From positions 62,001 through 126,000 of the forward strand of contig JACKJV010000008.1 in assembly GCA_020637775.1 (NCBI GenBank): DNA of 64,000 nt, in the 5' to 3' direction. The notes under the pieces are model-generated. The model worked only from the letters and a program-made list of their open reading frames with translations, ran no database searches and was not told where the DNA came from. The translations under genes were made by a program, and so were the position numbers. Each line of letters opens with the position of its first letter. Positions within the stretch are counted from its first letter, which is position 1. The stretch comes from Brucellaceae bacterium. GTDB taxonomy: Bacteria > Pseudomonadota > Alphaproteobacteria > Rhizobiales > Rhizobiaceae. This document shows positions 56,322 through 64,000 of the stretch, in pieces.

Positions 56322-58619
56322 ATGCGTATGCTGTGCCTGGGCGGCGGCCCCGCCGGGCTTTACTTTGCCATATCCATGAAGCTGCGCGATCCGTCCCACG
56401 ATGTCGTCGTGCTGGAGCGCAACCGCGCCGACGATACCTTCGGCTGGGGCGTGGTGCTCTCCGACGATGCCATGGCCAGGCTCAGGACCAATGATCCCGT
56501 CACCGCTGTCGGGATCGAGCAGAATTTCTCCTATTGGGACGACATCGCCGTTGTCCATCGCGGAACGCGCACCGTTTCGGGCGGCCATGGCTTTGCCGGC
56601 ATCGGCCGCATGAAACTTCTGCAAATCCTCCAGGACCGCGCCCGCCAGCTGGGCGTCGATCTGCGGTTTTCCACCGAGTTCAGGTCGGCGGAGGACTATC
56701 GCAAGGACTACGATCTGGTCGTCGCCTGCGACGGCATCAATTCGGCGGTTCGGCGCGAATATGCAGACATCTTCCGGCCCGACATCGACATGCGCCTGTG
56801 CAAGTTCGTCTGGCTCGGAACGCACCAGAAATTCGACGATGCCTTCACCTTCATCTTCGAGAAAAGCGAACATGGCTGGATGTGGATCCACGCCTACCAG
56901 TTCGATGCCGACACGGCGACGGTGATCGTGGAATGCTCGCAGCAGACCTGGGACGACTGGGGCTTCGAGCGGATGTCGAAGGAGGAAGGGATCGCCGTCT
57001 GCGAGAGGGTGTTCGCCAAACATCTCGGCGGCCACCGGCTCATCTCCAATGCCAGCCATCTGCGCGGCTCGGCTGTCTGGATGAACTTTCCGCGCGTCAT
57101 CTGCGAACGCTGGCACCATGGAAACGTGGTGCTGATGGGCGATGCGGCAGCCACCGGCCACTTCTCCATCGGCTCCGGCACCCGCCTGGCTTTCGACAGC
57201 GCCATTGCGCTGGCCGGTTATCTTCACAGCGAACCGACCCTGAAGGAGGCCTTCGAGCGCTATCAGGCCGAGCGGCGTCTGGAAGTTCTGCGCCTGCAAT
57301 CGGCGGCGCGCAATTCGCTGGAATGGTTCGAGGATGTGGAGCGCTATCTCGACCTGGACCCTGTGCAGTTCAACTACGCGCTGCTCACCCGCTCGCAGCG
57401 CATCAGCCACGAAAACCTGCGCCTGCGTGATCCCGAATGGCTGGAAAGCGCCGAGGCCTGGTTCCAGCGTCAGGCCGGTGTTCCGGCAGATGCGCCTGTG
57501 CGCCGGCCCATGTTCGCGCCCTTCCGCTTGCGCGCGATGGAATTGAAGAACCGCATCGTCGTCTCGCCCATGGCGCAATACAAGGCCGTGGACGGCTGCC
57601 CGACCGACTGGCACCTCGTCCACTACGGCGAGCGCGCCAAGGGCGGCGCCGGCCTTGTCGTCACCGAGATGACCTGCGTCTCGCCGGAAGGGCGCATCAC
57701 GCCCGGCTGCCCCGGCACCTATGCACCGGAACACGAGGCCGCGTGGAAGCGGATCGTCGACTTCGTGCATGGTGAAACGGAGGCGAAAATCTGCCTGCAG
57801 ATCGGCCATTCCGGCGCCAAGGGCTCCACACAACTGGGCTGGGAGGAGATGGACGCGCCACTTGCCTCGGGCAATTGGGATGTGCTGTCGCCATCCGGCG
57901 TGCCATGGTCCGGCCGCAACGCCACGCCGAAGACGATGACGCGCGCCGACATGGACATGGTGCGCGACCAGTTCGCCGCCGCCGCACAGATGGCCGGACG
58001 CGCCGGCTTCGACATGATCGAATTGCACATGGCGCATGGCTACCTCCTGTCCTCCTTCATCACGCCGCTGACCAACCGGCGGACCGACGACTACGGCGGC
58101 AGCCTTGAAAACCGCATGCGCTGGCCGCTGGAAGTCTTTCACGCCGTGCGCGAGACCTGGCCCGAGGAAAAGCCGGTATCGGTGCGCATTTCGGCCAATG
58201 ACTGGGTCGGCGAGGACGGCGTCACCCCGCGCGACGCCGTCGCCATCGCGGAAATGCTGAGGCAGGCCGGCGTCGATATCTGCGATGTCTCCGCCGGCCA
58301 GACGACGACACGTGCCCGTCCGGTCTATGGGCGCATGTTCCAGACCCCGTTTTCCGACCGCATCCGCAACGAGGCGCATATGGCAACCATGGCGGTGGGC
58401 AACATCTACGAGCCCGATCACGTCAATTCCATTCTCATGGCCGGCCGGGCCGACCTCGTCTGCCTGGCGCGCCCGCATCTGGCCGATCCCTACTGGACGC
58501 TGCATGCCGCTGCCGCGCTGGGCGACCGGCAGGAAAAATGGCCCGACCCCTATCTGCCGGGCCGCGACCAGTTGTGGCGGCTGGCCGAGCGTGCCGCCGA
58601 GATGGAGTTCCGGGCATGA
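56322..58619 (+). CDS. fused flavin monooxygenase/OYE reductase (2-aminobenzoyl-CoA or salicylyl-CoA type)
   Basis: 765 residues in two parts. Residues 1-385 are a class A flavin monooxygenase ([44 protein letters not shown]). Residues 395-765 are an Old Yellow Enzyme domain ([42 protein letters not shown]). This fusion is that of 2-aminobenzoyl-CoA monooxygenase/reductase from Azoarcus, which hydroxylates and then reduces the CoA-bound ring; relatives are named salicylyl-CoA 5-hydroxylase. The operon below it, with CoA ligase, crotonase and acyl-CoA dehydrogenase, supports ring dearomatisation without ring-cleaving dioxygenase. Confidence 0.83.
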   Translation: MRMLCLGGGPAGLYFAISMKLRDPSHDVVVLERNRADDTFGWGVVLSDDAMARLRTNDPVTAVGIEQNFSYWDDIAVVHRGTRTVSGGHGFAGIGRMKLLQILQDRARQLGVDLRFSTEFRSAEDYRKDYDLVVACDGINSAVRREYADIFRPDIDMRLCKFVWLGTHQKFDDAFTFIFEKSEHGWMWIHAYQFDADTATVIVECSQQTWDDWGFERMSKEEGIAVCERVFAKHLGGHRLISNASHLRGSAVWMNFPRVICERWHHGNVVLMGDAAATGHFSIGSGTRLAFDSAIALAGYLHSEPTLKEAFERYQAERRLEVLRLQSAARNSLEWFEDVERYLDLDPVQFNYALLTRSQRISHENLRLRDPEWLESAEAWFQRQAGVPADAPVRRPMFAPFRLRAMELKNRIVVSPMAQYKAVDGCPTDWHLVHYGERAKGGAGLVVTEMTCVSPEGRITPGCPGTYAPEHEAAWKRIVDFVHGETEAKICLQIGHSGAKGSTQLGWEEMDAPLASGNWDVLSPSGVPWSGRNATPKTMTRADMDMVRDQFAAAAQMAGRAGFDMIELHMAHGYLLSSFITPLTNRRTDDYGGSLENRMRWPLEVFHAVRETWPEEKPVSVRISANDWVGEDGVTPRDAVAIAEMLRQAGVDICDVSAGQTTTRARPVYGRMFQTPFSDRIRNEAHMATMAVGNIYEPDHVNSILMAGRADLVCLARPHLADPYWTLHAAAALGDRQEKWPDPYLPGRDQLWRLAERAAEMEFRA

Positions 58620-59335
58620 GGCGGGTTCTGGTCACCGGCGGCGGTTCGGGCATCGGCCGCGCCACGGCGCGCGCCTTTTGCGAGAAGGGCGACGCGGTGA
58701 CCATTGCCGGTCGCCGCATGGAGGCCCTGCGCGAGACCGATGACGGCCGAGGCATGGAATGCCGCGAGGCCGACGTCACCGACGAGCCATCCATGCGTGC
58801 CCTGTTCGACCGGCCTTTCGACGTGGTGGTGGCCAATGCCGGCATGGGCAAGGCGGCGAAGGTCGCCGATACAAGTCTCGACCTGTGGAACCGGACGCTG
58901 GCGGTGACACTGACGGGTGTCTTCCTGACCTTTCGCGAGGCACTTGGCGGCATGGGTGCGGGCGGGCGGCTGATCGCCGTCTCGTCCGTTTCCGGACTGT
59001 ATGGCGAAGCCAATGTCGCCGCCTACAGCGCCGCCAAGCACGGCGTCATGGGGCTGGTCCGCTCGCTGGCGCTGGAAGTGGCGAAGTCCGGCATCACCTG
59101 CAACGCGGTCTGCCCCGGCTGGGTGCAAACGCCGATGGCGGAAGACGCGGTCGCCGGCGTGATGCGGCGTTTCGGCATTGACCGCGCACAGGCCGAGGCC
59201 CGCGTTTTCGGCGACAATCCAGCCGGCCGCATCATCGATCCGGGGGAAGTGGCGGCCGCGGTGCTCTATCTCGCTTCGCCTGAAGCGGCCATGGTCAACG
59301 GGCACGGGCTTGTCATTTCGGGAGGTGACGCGTGA
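58616..59335 (+). CDS. SDR oxidoreductase of the aryl-CoA operon
   Basis: 239 residues from the ATG at 58616, which overlaps the preceding stop by four bases. [23 protein letters not shown] and YSAAK give the cofactor and catalytic motifs; CPGWVQTPM follows the lysine. It probably oxidises or reduces a hydroxyl/keto group of the dearomatised CoA ester, comparable to a 3-hydroxyacyl-CoA dehydrogenase step. The next gene starts inside its stop codon (GTGA). Confidence 0.8.
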   Translation: MRRVLVTGGGSGIGRATARAFCEKGDAVTIAGRRMEALRETDDGRGMECREADVTDEPSMRALFDRPFDVVVANAGMGKAAKVADTSLDLWNRTLAVTLTGVFLTFREALGGMGAGGRLIAVSSVSGLYGEANVAAYSAAKHGVMGLVRSLALEVAKSGITCNAVCPGWVQTPMAEDAVAGVMRRFGIDRAQAEARVFGDNPAGRIIDPGEVAAAVLYLASPEAAMVNGHGLVISGGDA

Positions 59336-59865
59336 AGGCCGGCGCACCCGACCTTAAACCCGGACATGCGACGGCGGACGCAAGCGCCGCGGCCGCCTCG
59401 AAGGCGCGCTTGCGCCTCTGGCTGAAACTGCTCAAGGCCGCCCGCCTCGTGGAGGCGGATCTGCGCGAACGCTTCCGCGCGGACTTCGCCAGCACTCTGC
59501 CGCGCTTCGACGTGATGGCGGCCCTGCGCCGGTCGCCCGATGGCCTGCGCATGAGTGCGCTTTCAGCCGAACTGAAGGTCTCCAACGGCAATGTCACCGG
59601 CATCGTCGACCGGTTGGTGGCCGATGGGCTGGTGGTGCGTGTGCCGGTCGACAATGACCGCCGCGCCATGATGGTGCGCCTGACCGGCAAGGGGTGCGAG
59701 ACCTTCGATCTCCTGGCCGCCGCCCATGAAGGCTGGATTGACGGCCTGCTCGGTGGCGTCGCGCCGGGCGAGGCGCGTGACCTCGGGGAAACCCTGGACC
59801 GGATATCAGCCGAGGCCCGGGCGCATGTGGAGGCGCTGCGCGGCAGTGGAAAGGAAAGCCGATGA
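59332..59865 (+). CDS. MarR-family regulator inside the aryl-CoA operon
   Basis: 177 residues from a GTG start overlapping the SDR stop. Winged helix: [32 protein letters not shown] as the recognition region, and the wing [15 protein letters not shown]. Many aromatic-acid pathways use MarR repressors that respond to an aryl-CoA intermediate. The 18-bp palindrome at 56251 is its proposed target. Both ends overlap neighbours, so it is made along with the enzymes. Confidence 0.85.
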   Translation: MKAGAPDLKPGHATADASAAAASKARLRLWLKLLKAARLVEADLRERFRADFASTLPRFDVMAALRRSPDGLRMSALSAELKVSNGNVTGIVDRLVADGLVVRVPVDNDRRAMMVRLTGKGCETFDLLAAAHEGWIDGLLGGVAPGEARDLGETLDRISAEARAHVEALRGSGKESR

Positions 59866-60665
59866 CCAACGACACGCCCGCCCATTTCCTGCTTGAGATC
59901 GACGGTGCCATTGCCAGCATCGCGCTCGCCCGCCCGGAACGCAAGAACCCGCTCACCTTCGATTCCTATGCCGAGTTGCGCGACTGGTTCCGCGCCTTGC
60001 GCGACCGTGACGACATTGCCGCCGTCGTCTTCGCCCCCAATGGCGGAAATTTCTGCTCCGGCGGCGATGTCTTCGAGATCATCGGGCCGCTGCTCGACAA
60101 GGACATGAAGGGCCTGCTCGAATTCACCCGCATGACCGGCGATCTGGTCAAGGCGATGGTCGCCTGCGGCAAGCCGGTGATTGCCGCCGTGGACGGCATT
60201 GCCGCCGGTGCCGGCGCCATCATCGCCATGGCCAGCGACATTCGCATCGCCACGCCGCAGGCACGGACCGCCTTCCTGTTCAACCGCGTCGGCCTGGCCG
60301 GCTGCGACATGGGCGCCTGCGCGATGCTGCCGCGCATCATCGGCCAGAGCCGCGCTGCCGAACTGCTCTATACCGGCCGCGCCATGAGCGCGGAGGAAGG
60401 CGAGCGCTGGGGCTTCTTCAGCCGGCTGGTCGAGGCAGGCGACCTGGAAAGGGAAGCACGCGCGCTGGCGCAAAGCATCGCGCAAGGCCCGGCCTTCGCC
60501 AACATGATGACCAAGACCATGCTGGCACAGGAATGGAACATGGGGCTGGATCAGGCCATCGAGGCGGAAGCTCAGGCACAGGCCATCTGCATGCAGACGC
60601 TGGATTTCCGGCGCGCCTACGAGGCGTTTGCAAGCAGGACCAAACCCGTGTTCGAGGGCAACTGA
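59862..60665 (+). CDS. crotonase-family enzyme (enoyl-CoA hydratase/isomerase)
   Basis: 267 residues. The oxyanion-hole segment [14 protein letters not shown] (60-73) is clear. However, the two catalytic Glu of true enoyl-CoA hydratases are replaced: [11 protein letters not shown] has Ile at the first site, and [17 protein letters not shown] lacks the second but has D149 in a DxG context. That pattern is seen in isomerase or ring-acting crotonases. It likely acts on the dearomatised aryl-CoA intermediate. Start overlaps the MarR stop. Confidence 0.8.
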   Translation: MTNDTPAHFLLEIDGAIASIALARPERKNPLTFDSYAELRDWFRALRDRDDIAAVVFAPNGGNFCSGGDVFEIIGPLLDKDMKGLLEFTRMTGDLVKAMVACGKPVIAAVDGIAAGAGAIIAMASDIRIATPQARTAFLFNRVGLAGCDMGACAMLPRIIGQSRAAELLYTGRAMSAEEGERWGFFSRLVEAGDLEREARALAQSIAQGPAFANMMTKTMLAQEWNMGLDQAIEAEAQAQAICMQTLDFRRAYEAFASRTKPVFEGN

Positions 60666-61831
60666 TGGCCGACCGCAGCTTCCTCGACTGGCCCTTTTTC
60701 GACGACCGGCACCGCGCGCTGGCCGAATCCGTAGACGCCTGGACCGCCACTTCGCTCTCCGCCATCGACCATTGCGATACGGATGCCGCCTGCCGCAGCC
60801 TCGTTTCGGCCCTTGGCCGCGACGACTGGCTGAAGCTGACCGCCACCGACCCCGGCGAACCGGACTCCGTGCTCGACGTGCGCAGCCTTTGCCTGATGCG
60901 CGAGACGCTGGCCCGCCATGACGGACTGGCCGACTTCGCATTCGCCATGCAGGGCCTCGGCACCGGCGCGATCTCGCTCTTCGGCACCGAAGGGCAGAAG
61001 CGCGACTGGTTGCCGCTGACACGCTCCGGCAAGGCGATATCGGCCTTCGCGCTCAGCGAGCCGGCCTCCGGTTCCGATGTCGCCAACATTGCCATGAGCG
61101 CACGGCGCGACGGAACCGGCTTCGTGCTGAATGGCGAGAAGACGTGGATTTCCAATGGCGGCATTGCCGATGTCTATACCGTCTTCGCCCGCACCGGCGA
61201 GGCACCCGGCGCCAGGGGTCTGTCCGCCTTCATCGTGCCTGCCGATACGCCGGGGCTCGAAGTGGCCGAACGGCTCGAGGTCATCGCGCCCCATCCCCTT
61301 GCACGTCTGTCTTTCCGCGATTGCCGCGTGCCCGCATCCGCCCTGATCGGCCAGCCCGGAGAGGGTTTCCGCATGGCCATGGCCGTGCTGGATGTCTTTC
61401 GCTCCACCGTCGCGGCCGCGGCATTGGGCTTTGCCCGGCGCGCGCTGGACGAAAGCATCGCGCGTGCCGCCTCACGCGAACTCTTCGGCGCGCCGCTCTT
61501 CGACCTGCAAATGGTGCAGGGCCACATCGCCGGCATGGCGCTGGATGTGGATGCCGCCGCGCTGCTGGTCTACCGGGCCGCATGGCTGAAGGACAGCGGC
61601 AGCCCGCGCGTCAGCCGCGAGGCCGCGATGGCCAAGCTGTTCGCCACCGATCGCGCACAATCGGTGATCGACAAGGCGGTGCAGCTTCATGGTGGCGATG
61701 GCGTGCGAAAAGGCAGCATCGTCGAACGGCTCTATCGCGAGATACGGGCGCTGCGCATCTATGAAGGCGCGTCCGACGTCCAGAAGGTCATCATCGCGCG
61801 CCAGACCATGGCGGCAGCAGCGGGAGGATGA
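60665..61831 (+). CDS. acyl-CoA dehydrogenase
   Basis: 388 residues. [16 protein letters not shown] and [15 protein letters not shown] are the FAD and substrate motifs; the catalytic base is the Glu in [15 protein letters not shown] near residue 375. HGGDGVRKG is the usual arginine/lysine-containing FAD contact. It dehydrogenates a CoA ester formed after ring reduction. The ATG shares a base with the previous stop, and the ligase begins two bases after its own stop. Confidence 0.87.
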   Translation: MADRSFLDWPFFDDRHRALAESVDAWTATSLSAIDHCDTDAACRSLVSALGRDDWLKLTATDPGEPDSVLDVRSLCLMRETLARHDGLADFAFAMQGLGTGAISLFGTEGQKRDWLPLTRSGKAISAFALSEPASGSDVANIAMSARRDGTGFVLNGEKTWISNGGIADVYTVFARTGEAPGARGLSAFIVPADTPGLEVAERLEVIAPHPLARLSFRDCRVPASALIGQPGEGFRMAMAVLDVFRSTVAAAALGFARRALDESIARAASRELFGAPLFDLQMVQGHIAGMALDVDAAALLVYRAAWLKDSGSPRVSREAAMAKLFATDRAQSVIDKAVQLHGGDGVRKGSIVERLYREIRALRIYEGASDVQKVIIARQTMAAAAGG

Positions 61832-61832
61832 A

Positions 61833-63464
61833 ATGCCAGTACCCACGCTTGGACCGACCGGCCACGTTGACAGCTTCACCCGCGACAACCTGCCCGCCCC
61901 GGATCTCTGGCCGGATTTCCTGCTTGACGGTTTCGACTATCCCGAATGGCTGAATGCCGGCCATGAACTGACCGATGCCATGGTCGAAAAGGGCTTTGGC
62001 GACCACACCGCGCTTATCGGCAATGGCCGCATCCGCACCTACAAGGAACTGGCTGACTGGACCAACCGCATTGCCCACGTGCTTGTCGATGACATGGGCG
62101 TGCGGCCGGGCAACCGCATCCTGATCCGCTCCGCGAACAATCCGGCCATGGTCGCCGCCTGGCTCGGCGCCACCAAGGCCGGCGCGGTCGTGGTCAACAC
62201 CATGCCCATGCTGCGCGCCGGCGAACTGGCGAAGATCGTCGACAAGGCCGCGATCGGCCTGGCGCTCTGCGATACCCGGCTGATGGATGAACTGGTCTCC
62301 TGCGCCACGGACAGCCGGTATCTCGAAACGATCGTCGGCTTCGACGGCACTGCCAATCACGACGCCGAACTCGACCGGCTGGCGCTGTCGAAGCCGGTCC
62401 GCTTCGACAGCGTCAAGACCGGCCGCGACGATGTCGCCCTGCTCGGCTTCACTTCCGGCACGACGGGGGAGCCCAAGGCCACGATGCATTTCCACCGCGA
62501 CCTGATGATCATTGCCGATGGCTATGCCCGCCAGGTGCTGGAGGTGACACCGGATGACGTCTTCGTCGGATCGCCGCCACTGGCCTTCACCTTCGGCCTC
62601 GGCGGTCTGGCGGTCTTTCCGCTGCGCTTCGGCGCCGCGGCCACGCTGCTGGAGCAGGCAACGCCGCCCAATCTGATCGAAATCATCCAGACCTATCGCG
62701 CCACGGTCTGTTTCACCGCCCCCACCGCCTACCGGGCCATGCTGGCCGCCATGGACGACGGCGCCGACCTGTCCTCTCTTCGCGCCGCCGTATCGGCGGG
62801 CGAAACCCTGCCCGGCCCGGTCTACGAGCAATGGATGGAGAAAACCGGCAAGCCCCTGCTCGATGGCATCGGCTCCACCGAACTGTTGCACATCTTCATC
62901 TCGAACCGTTTCGGCGATTCCCGTCCCGCCTGCACCGGCCGGCCCGTTGACGGCTATGAGGCGAAGATCGTCGACGACGCCATGAACGAGGTACCGCGCG
63001 GGACGGTCGGACGGCTGGCGGTGCGCGGGCCCACCGGCTGCCGCTATCTCGGCGGCGACCGCCAGGACGGTTATGTGCGCGCCGGCTGGAATCTCACCGG
63101 CGATTCCTTCATCCAGGACAGCGAAGGCCGGTTCCACTTTGCCGCGCGCAGCGACGACATGATCCTTTCCTCCGGCTACAACATCGCCGGGCCGGAAGTG
63201 GAGGCCGCCCTGCTGTCCCACCCGGATGTCATGGAATGCGCCGTGATCGGTGTACCGGACGAGGCACGCGGCCAGATCGTCCAGGCCCATGTCGTGCTGA
63301 AAGAAGGCGTTCCTGCCGGCGAGGAGACCGCCAGGGCCCTTCAGGACCATGTCAAGGCGCAGATCGCACCATACAAATATCCGCGCTCGGTCATCTTTGC
63401 CCAGGCGCTTCCCAAGACGCAGACCGGCAAGATCCAGCGCTTCCGCCTGCGTCAGCATGCCTGA
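61833..63464 (+). CDS. aryl-CoA ligase, 2-aminobenzoate/benzoate-CoA ligase type
   Basis: 543 residues of the ANL superfamily: LLGFTSGTTGEPKATMH (P-loop), GIGSTELLH, RSDDMILSSGYNIAGPEVE (hinge) and the catalytic Lys in KTQTGKIQRF. The N terminus DNLPAPDLWPDFL is typical of 2-aminobenzoate-CoA ligases. It would activate the aromatic acid for the monooxygenase/reductase. Substrate choice (2-aminobenzoate or salicylate) is inferred from the operon. Confidence 0.82.
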   Translation: MPVPTLGPTGHVDSFTRDNLPAPDLWPDFLLDGFDYPEWLNAGHELTDAMVEKGFGDHTALIGNGRIRTYKELADWTNRIAHVLVDDMGVRPGNRILIRSANNPAMVAAWLGATKAGAVVVNTMPMLRAGELAKIVDKAAIGLALCDTRLMDELVSCATDSRYLETIVGFDGTANHDAELDRLALSKPVRFDSVKTGRDDVALLGFTSGTTGEPKATMHFHRDLMIIADGYARQVLEVTPDDVFVGSPPLAFTFGLGGLAVFPLRFGAAATLLEQATPPNLIEIIQTYRATVCFTAPTAYRAMLAAMDDGADLSSLRAAVSAGETLPGPVYEQWMEKTGKPLLDGIGSTELLHIFISNRFGDSRPACTGRPVDGYEAKIVDDAMNEVPRGTVGRLAVRGPTGCRYLGGDRQDGYVRAGWNLTGDSFIQDSEGRFHFAARSDDMILSSGYNIAGPEVEAALLSHPDVMECAVIGVPDEARGQIVQAHVVLKEGVPAGEETARALQDHVKAQIAPYKYPRSVIFAQALPKTQTGKIQRFRLRQHA

Positions 63465-63494
63465 AAGGCGAATGGAAAGAGGGGATACGTCACC

Positions 63495-63899
63495 ATGATG
63501 GATGCGATCAACCCGCCCGGCTGGGCACGCCCGAAGGGCTATGCGAACGGCATCCTGGTCGATGGCCGGAGGCTCTATACCGGTGGCCAGATCGGCTGGA
63601 ACGGCGACCAGGTCTTCGAGACGCACGATTTCGTCGGCCAGTTCGAGCAGACGCTGCGCAATATCGCGGCCATCGTCGAGGCTGCCGGCGGCCGCGTCGA
63701 GGACATCGTCCGGCTGACCTGGTTCATCACCGACAAGACGGAATACCTCGCCCGGCAGAAGGAGATGGGCGAGGCATACCGGCGTGTCATGGGCCGCCAT
63801 TTCCCGGCCATGTCGGTGCTCGTGGTCGCCGGGCTGATCGAGGATGCGGCGCTGGTCGAGATCGAGGCGACAGCCGAGATCGGCTGCGCCGGCTCGTGA
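63495..63899 (+). CDS. Rid-family (YjgF/YER057c/UK114) protein
   Basis: 134 residues. The N-terminal ARPKGYANGILVDGRRLYTGGQ and the C-terminal VEIEATAEIG mark the Rid fold, which forms trimers with interface active sites. The Arg that archetypal RidA uses for imine hydrolysis (PAR motif) is Met106 here (FPAMS), so it is not a standard RidA. In an amino-aromatic pathway it could hydrolyse an enamine or imine intermediate, as 2-aminomuconate deaminases of this family do. Confidence 0.82.
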   Translation: MMDAINPPGWARPKGYANGILVDGRRLYTGGQIGWNGDQVFETHDFVGQFEQTLRNIAAIVEAAGGRVEDIVRLTWFITDKTEYLARQKEMGEAYRRVMGRHFPAMSVLVVAGLIEDAALVEIEATAEIGCAGS

Positions 63900-63906
63900 T
63901 ATCGGA

Positions 63907-64000
63907 TCAGGCGGCTACGGCCCGTTCGCCGGCCTGACGGCGCAGGTCCGCGGCCTCCGTTCCCGGCGCTCTCCGCGCCGCGTTGACCCGGAATTGCCCG
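63907..64000 (-). CDS. possible 3' end of a minus-strand gene
   Basis: A reading frame enters from the right edge and stops with TGA at 63907-63909, converging on the Rid gene. About 30 residues are visible (ending GERAVAA), rich in Arg and Ala, too few to identify. It may be a real C terminus or chance. Confidence 0.3.
   Translation of the reverse strand, partial: GQFRVNAARRAPGTEAADLRRQAGERAVAA

Overview
The window is GC-rich, densely coded alphaproteobacterial DNA, most likely from the Hyphomicrobiales (rhizobial lineage). Three things point there. The chemotaxis operon has the rhizobial order mcp-cheS-cheY1-cheA-cheW-cheR-cheB-cheY2-cheD-cheT. An Irr-type iron control element sits between hemP and bfd/bfr. 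The catabolic regulators are mostly GntR/FCD and MarR types. I see no insertion sequence, prophage, tRNA, rRNA or CRISPR array. The species cannot be fixed from the sequence alone.

Layout. (1) 1-11575: a sugar-acid catabolic cluster between a truncated GntR/FCD regulator and a FadR-type regulator. An IlvD/Edd dehydratase, an SDR of the 2-keto-3-deoxy-fuconate dehydrogenase type and an FAH-family hydrolase suggest a non-phosphorylative diketo route to pyruvate plus a 2-hydroxy acid. A GlcD-like oxidase, a 2-hydroxyacid dehydrogenase and a KdgK-like kinase complete the set. (2) 11592-14081: a LuxR solo with altered ligand residues, a PAS protein and an outer-membrane barrel. (3) 14401-23075: the most interesting block. 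An alpha-oxoamine-synthase-fold enzyme (CqsA/LqsA-like) is flanked by two paralogous six-TM sensor kinases and followed by a REC-GGDEF-EAL response regulator and a membrane PAS-EAL protein. I read this as a candidate alpha-hydroxyketone-type cell-cell signalling system wired to cyclic di-GMP. (4) 23343-29921: a polyamine-type ABC importer with a co-translated unknown protein, a TPR protein and a metallophosphoesterase. (5) 29947-31269: an MmgE/PrpD protein.

(6) 31410-42636: a periplasmic sensor-like protein, an MCP and the complete che operon. CheT retains the DxxxQ phosphatase motif of the CheZ/CheC families, and both MCPs end in CheR-tether-like xWxxF tails. (7) 42865-45768: a tripartite tricarboxylate transporter (TctA-TctB-TctC). 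(8) 45940-47160: iron homeostasis (hemP diverging from bfd-bfr across an Irr box), then a Ca2+-type P-type ATPase. (9) 50115-52093: an MCP with a membrane-embedded sensor domain, coupled to a small membrane protein.

(10) 52300-63899: an aromatic-acid island. A MarR regulator diverges from a 3-hydroxybenzoate 4-monooxygenase-like enzyme. An MFS transporter then diverges from a tightly overlapping operon: a fused flavin monooxygenase/OYE reductase of the 2-aminobenzoyl-CoA monooxygenase/reductase type, SDR, MarR, crotonase, acyl-CoA dehydrogenase, aryl-CoA ligase and a Rid protein. This resembles aerobic CoA-dependent 2-aminobenzoate (anthranilate) degradation. An 18-bp perfect palindrome in the divergent promoter is the likely MarR operator.

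Assignments rest on reading motifs, gene order and lengths by eye; no database search was run.
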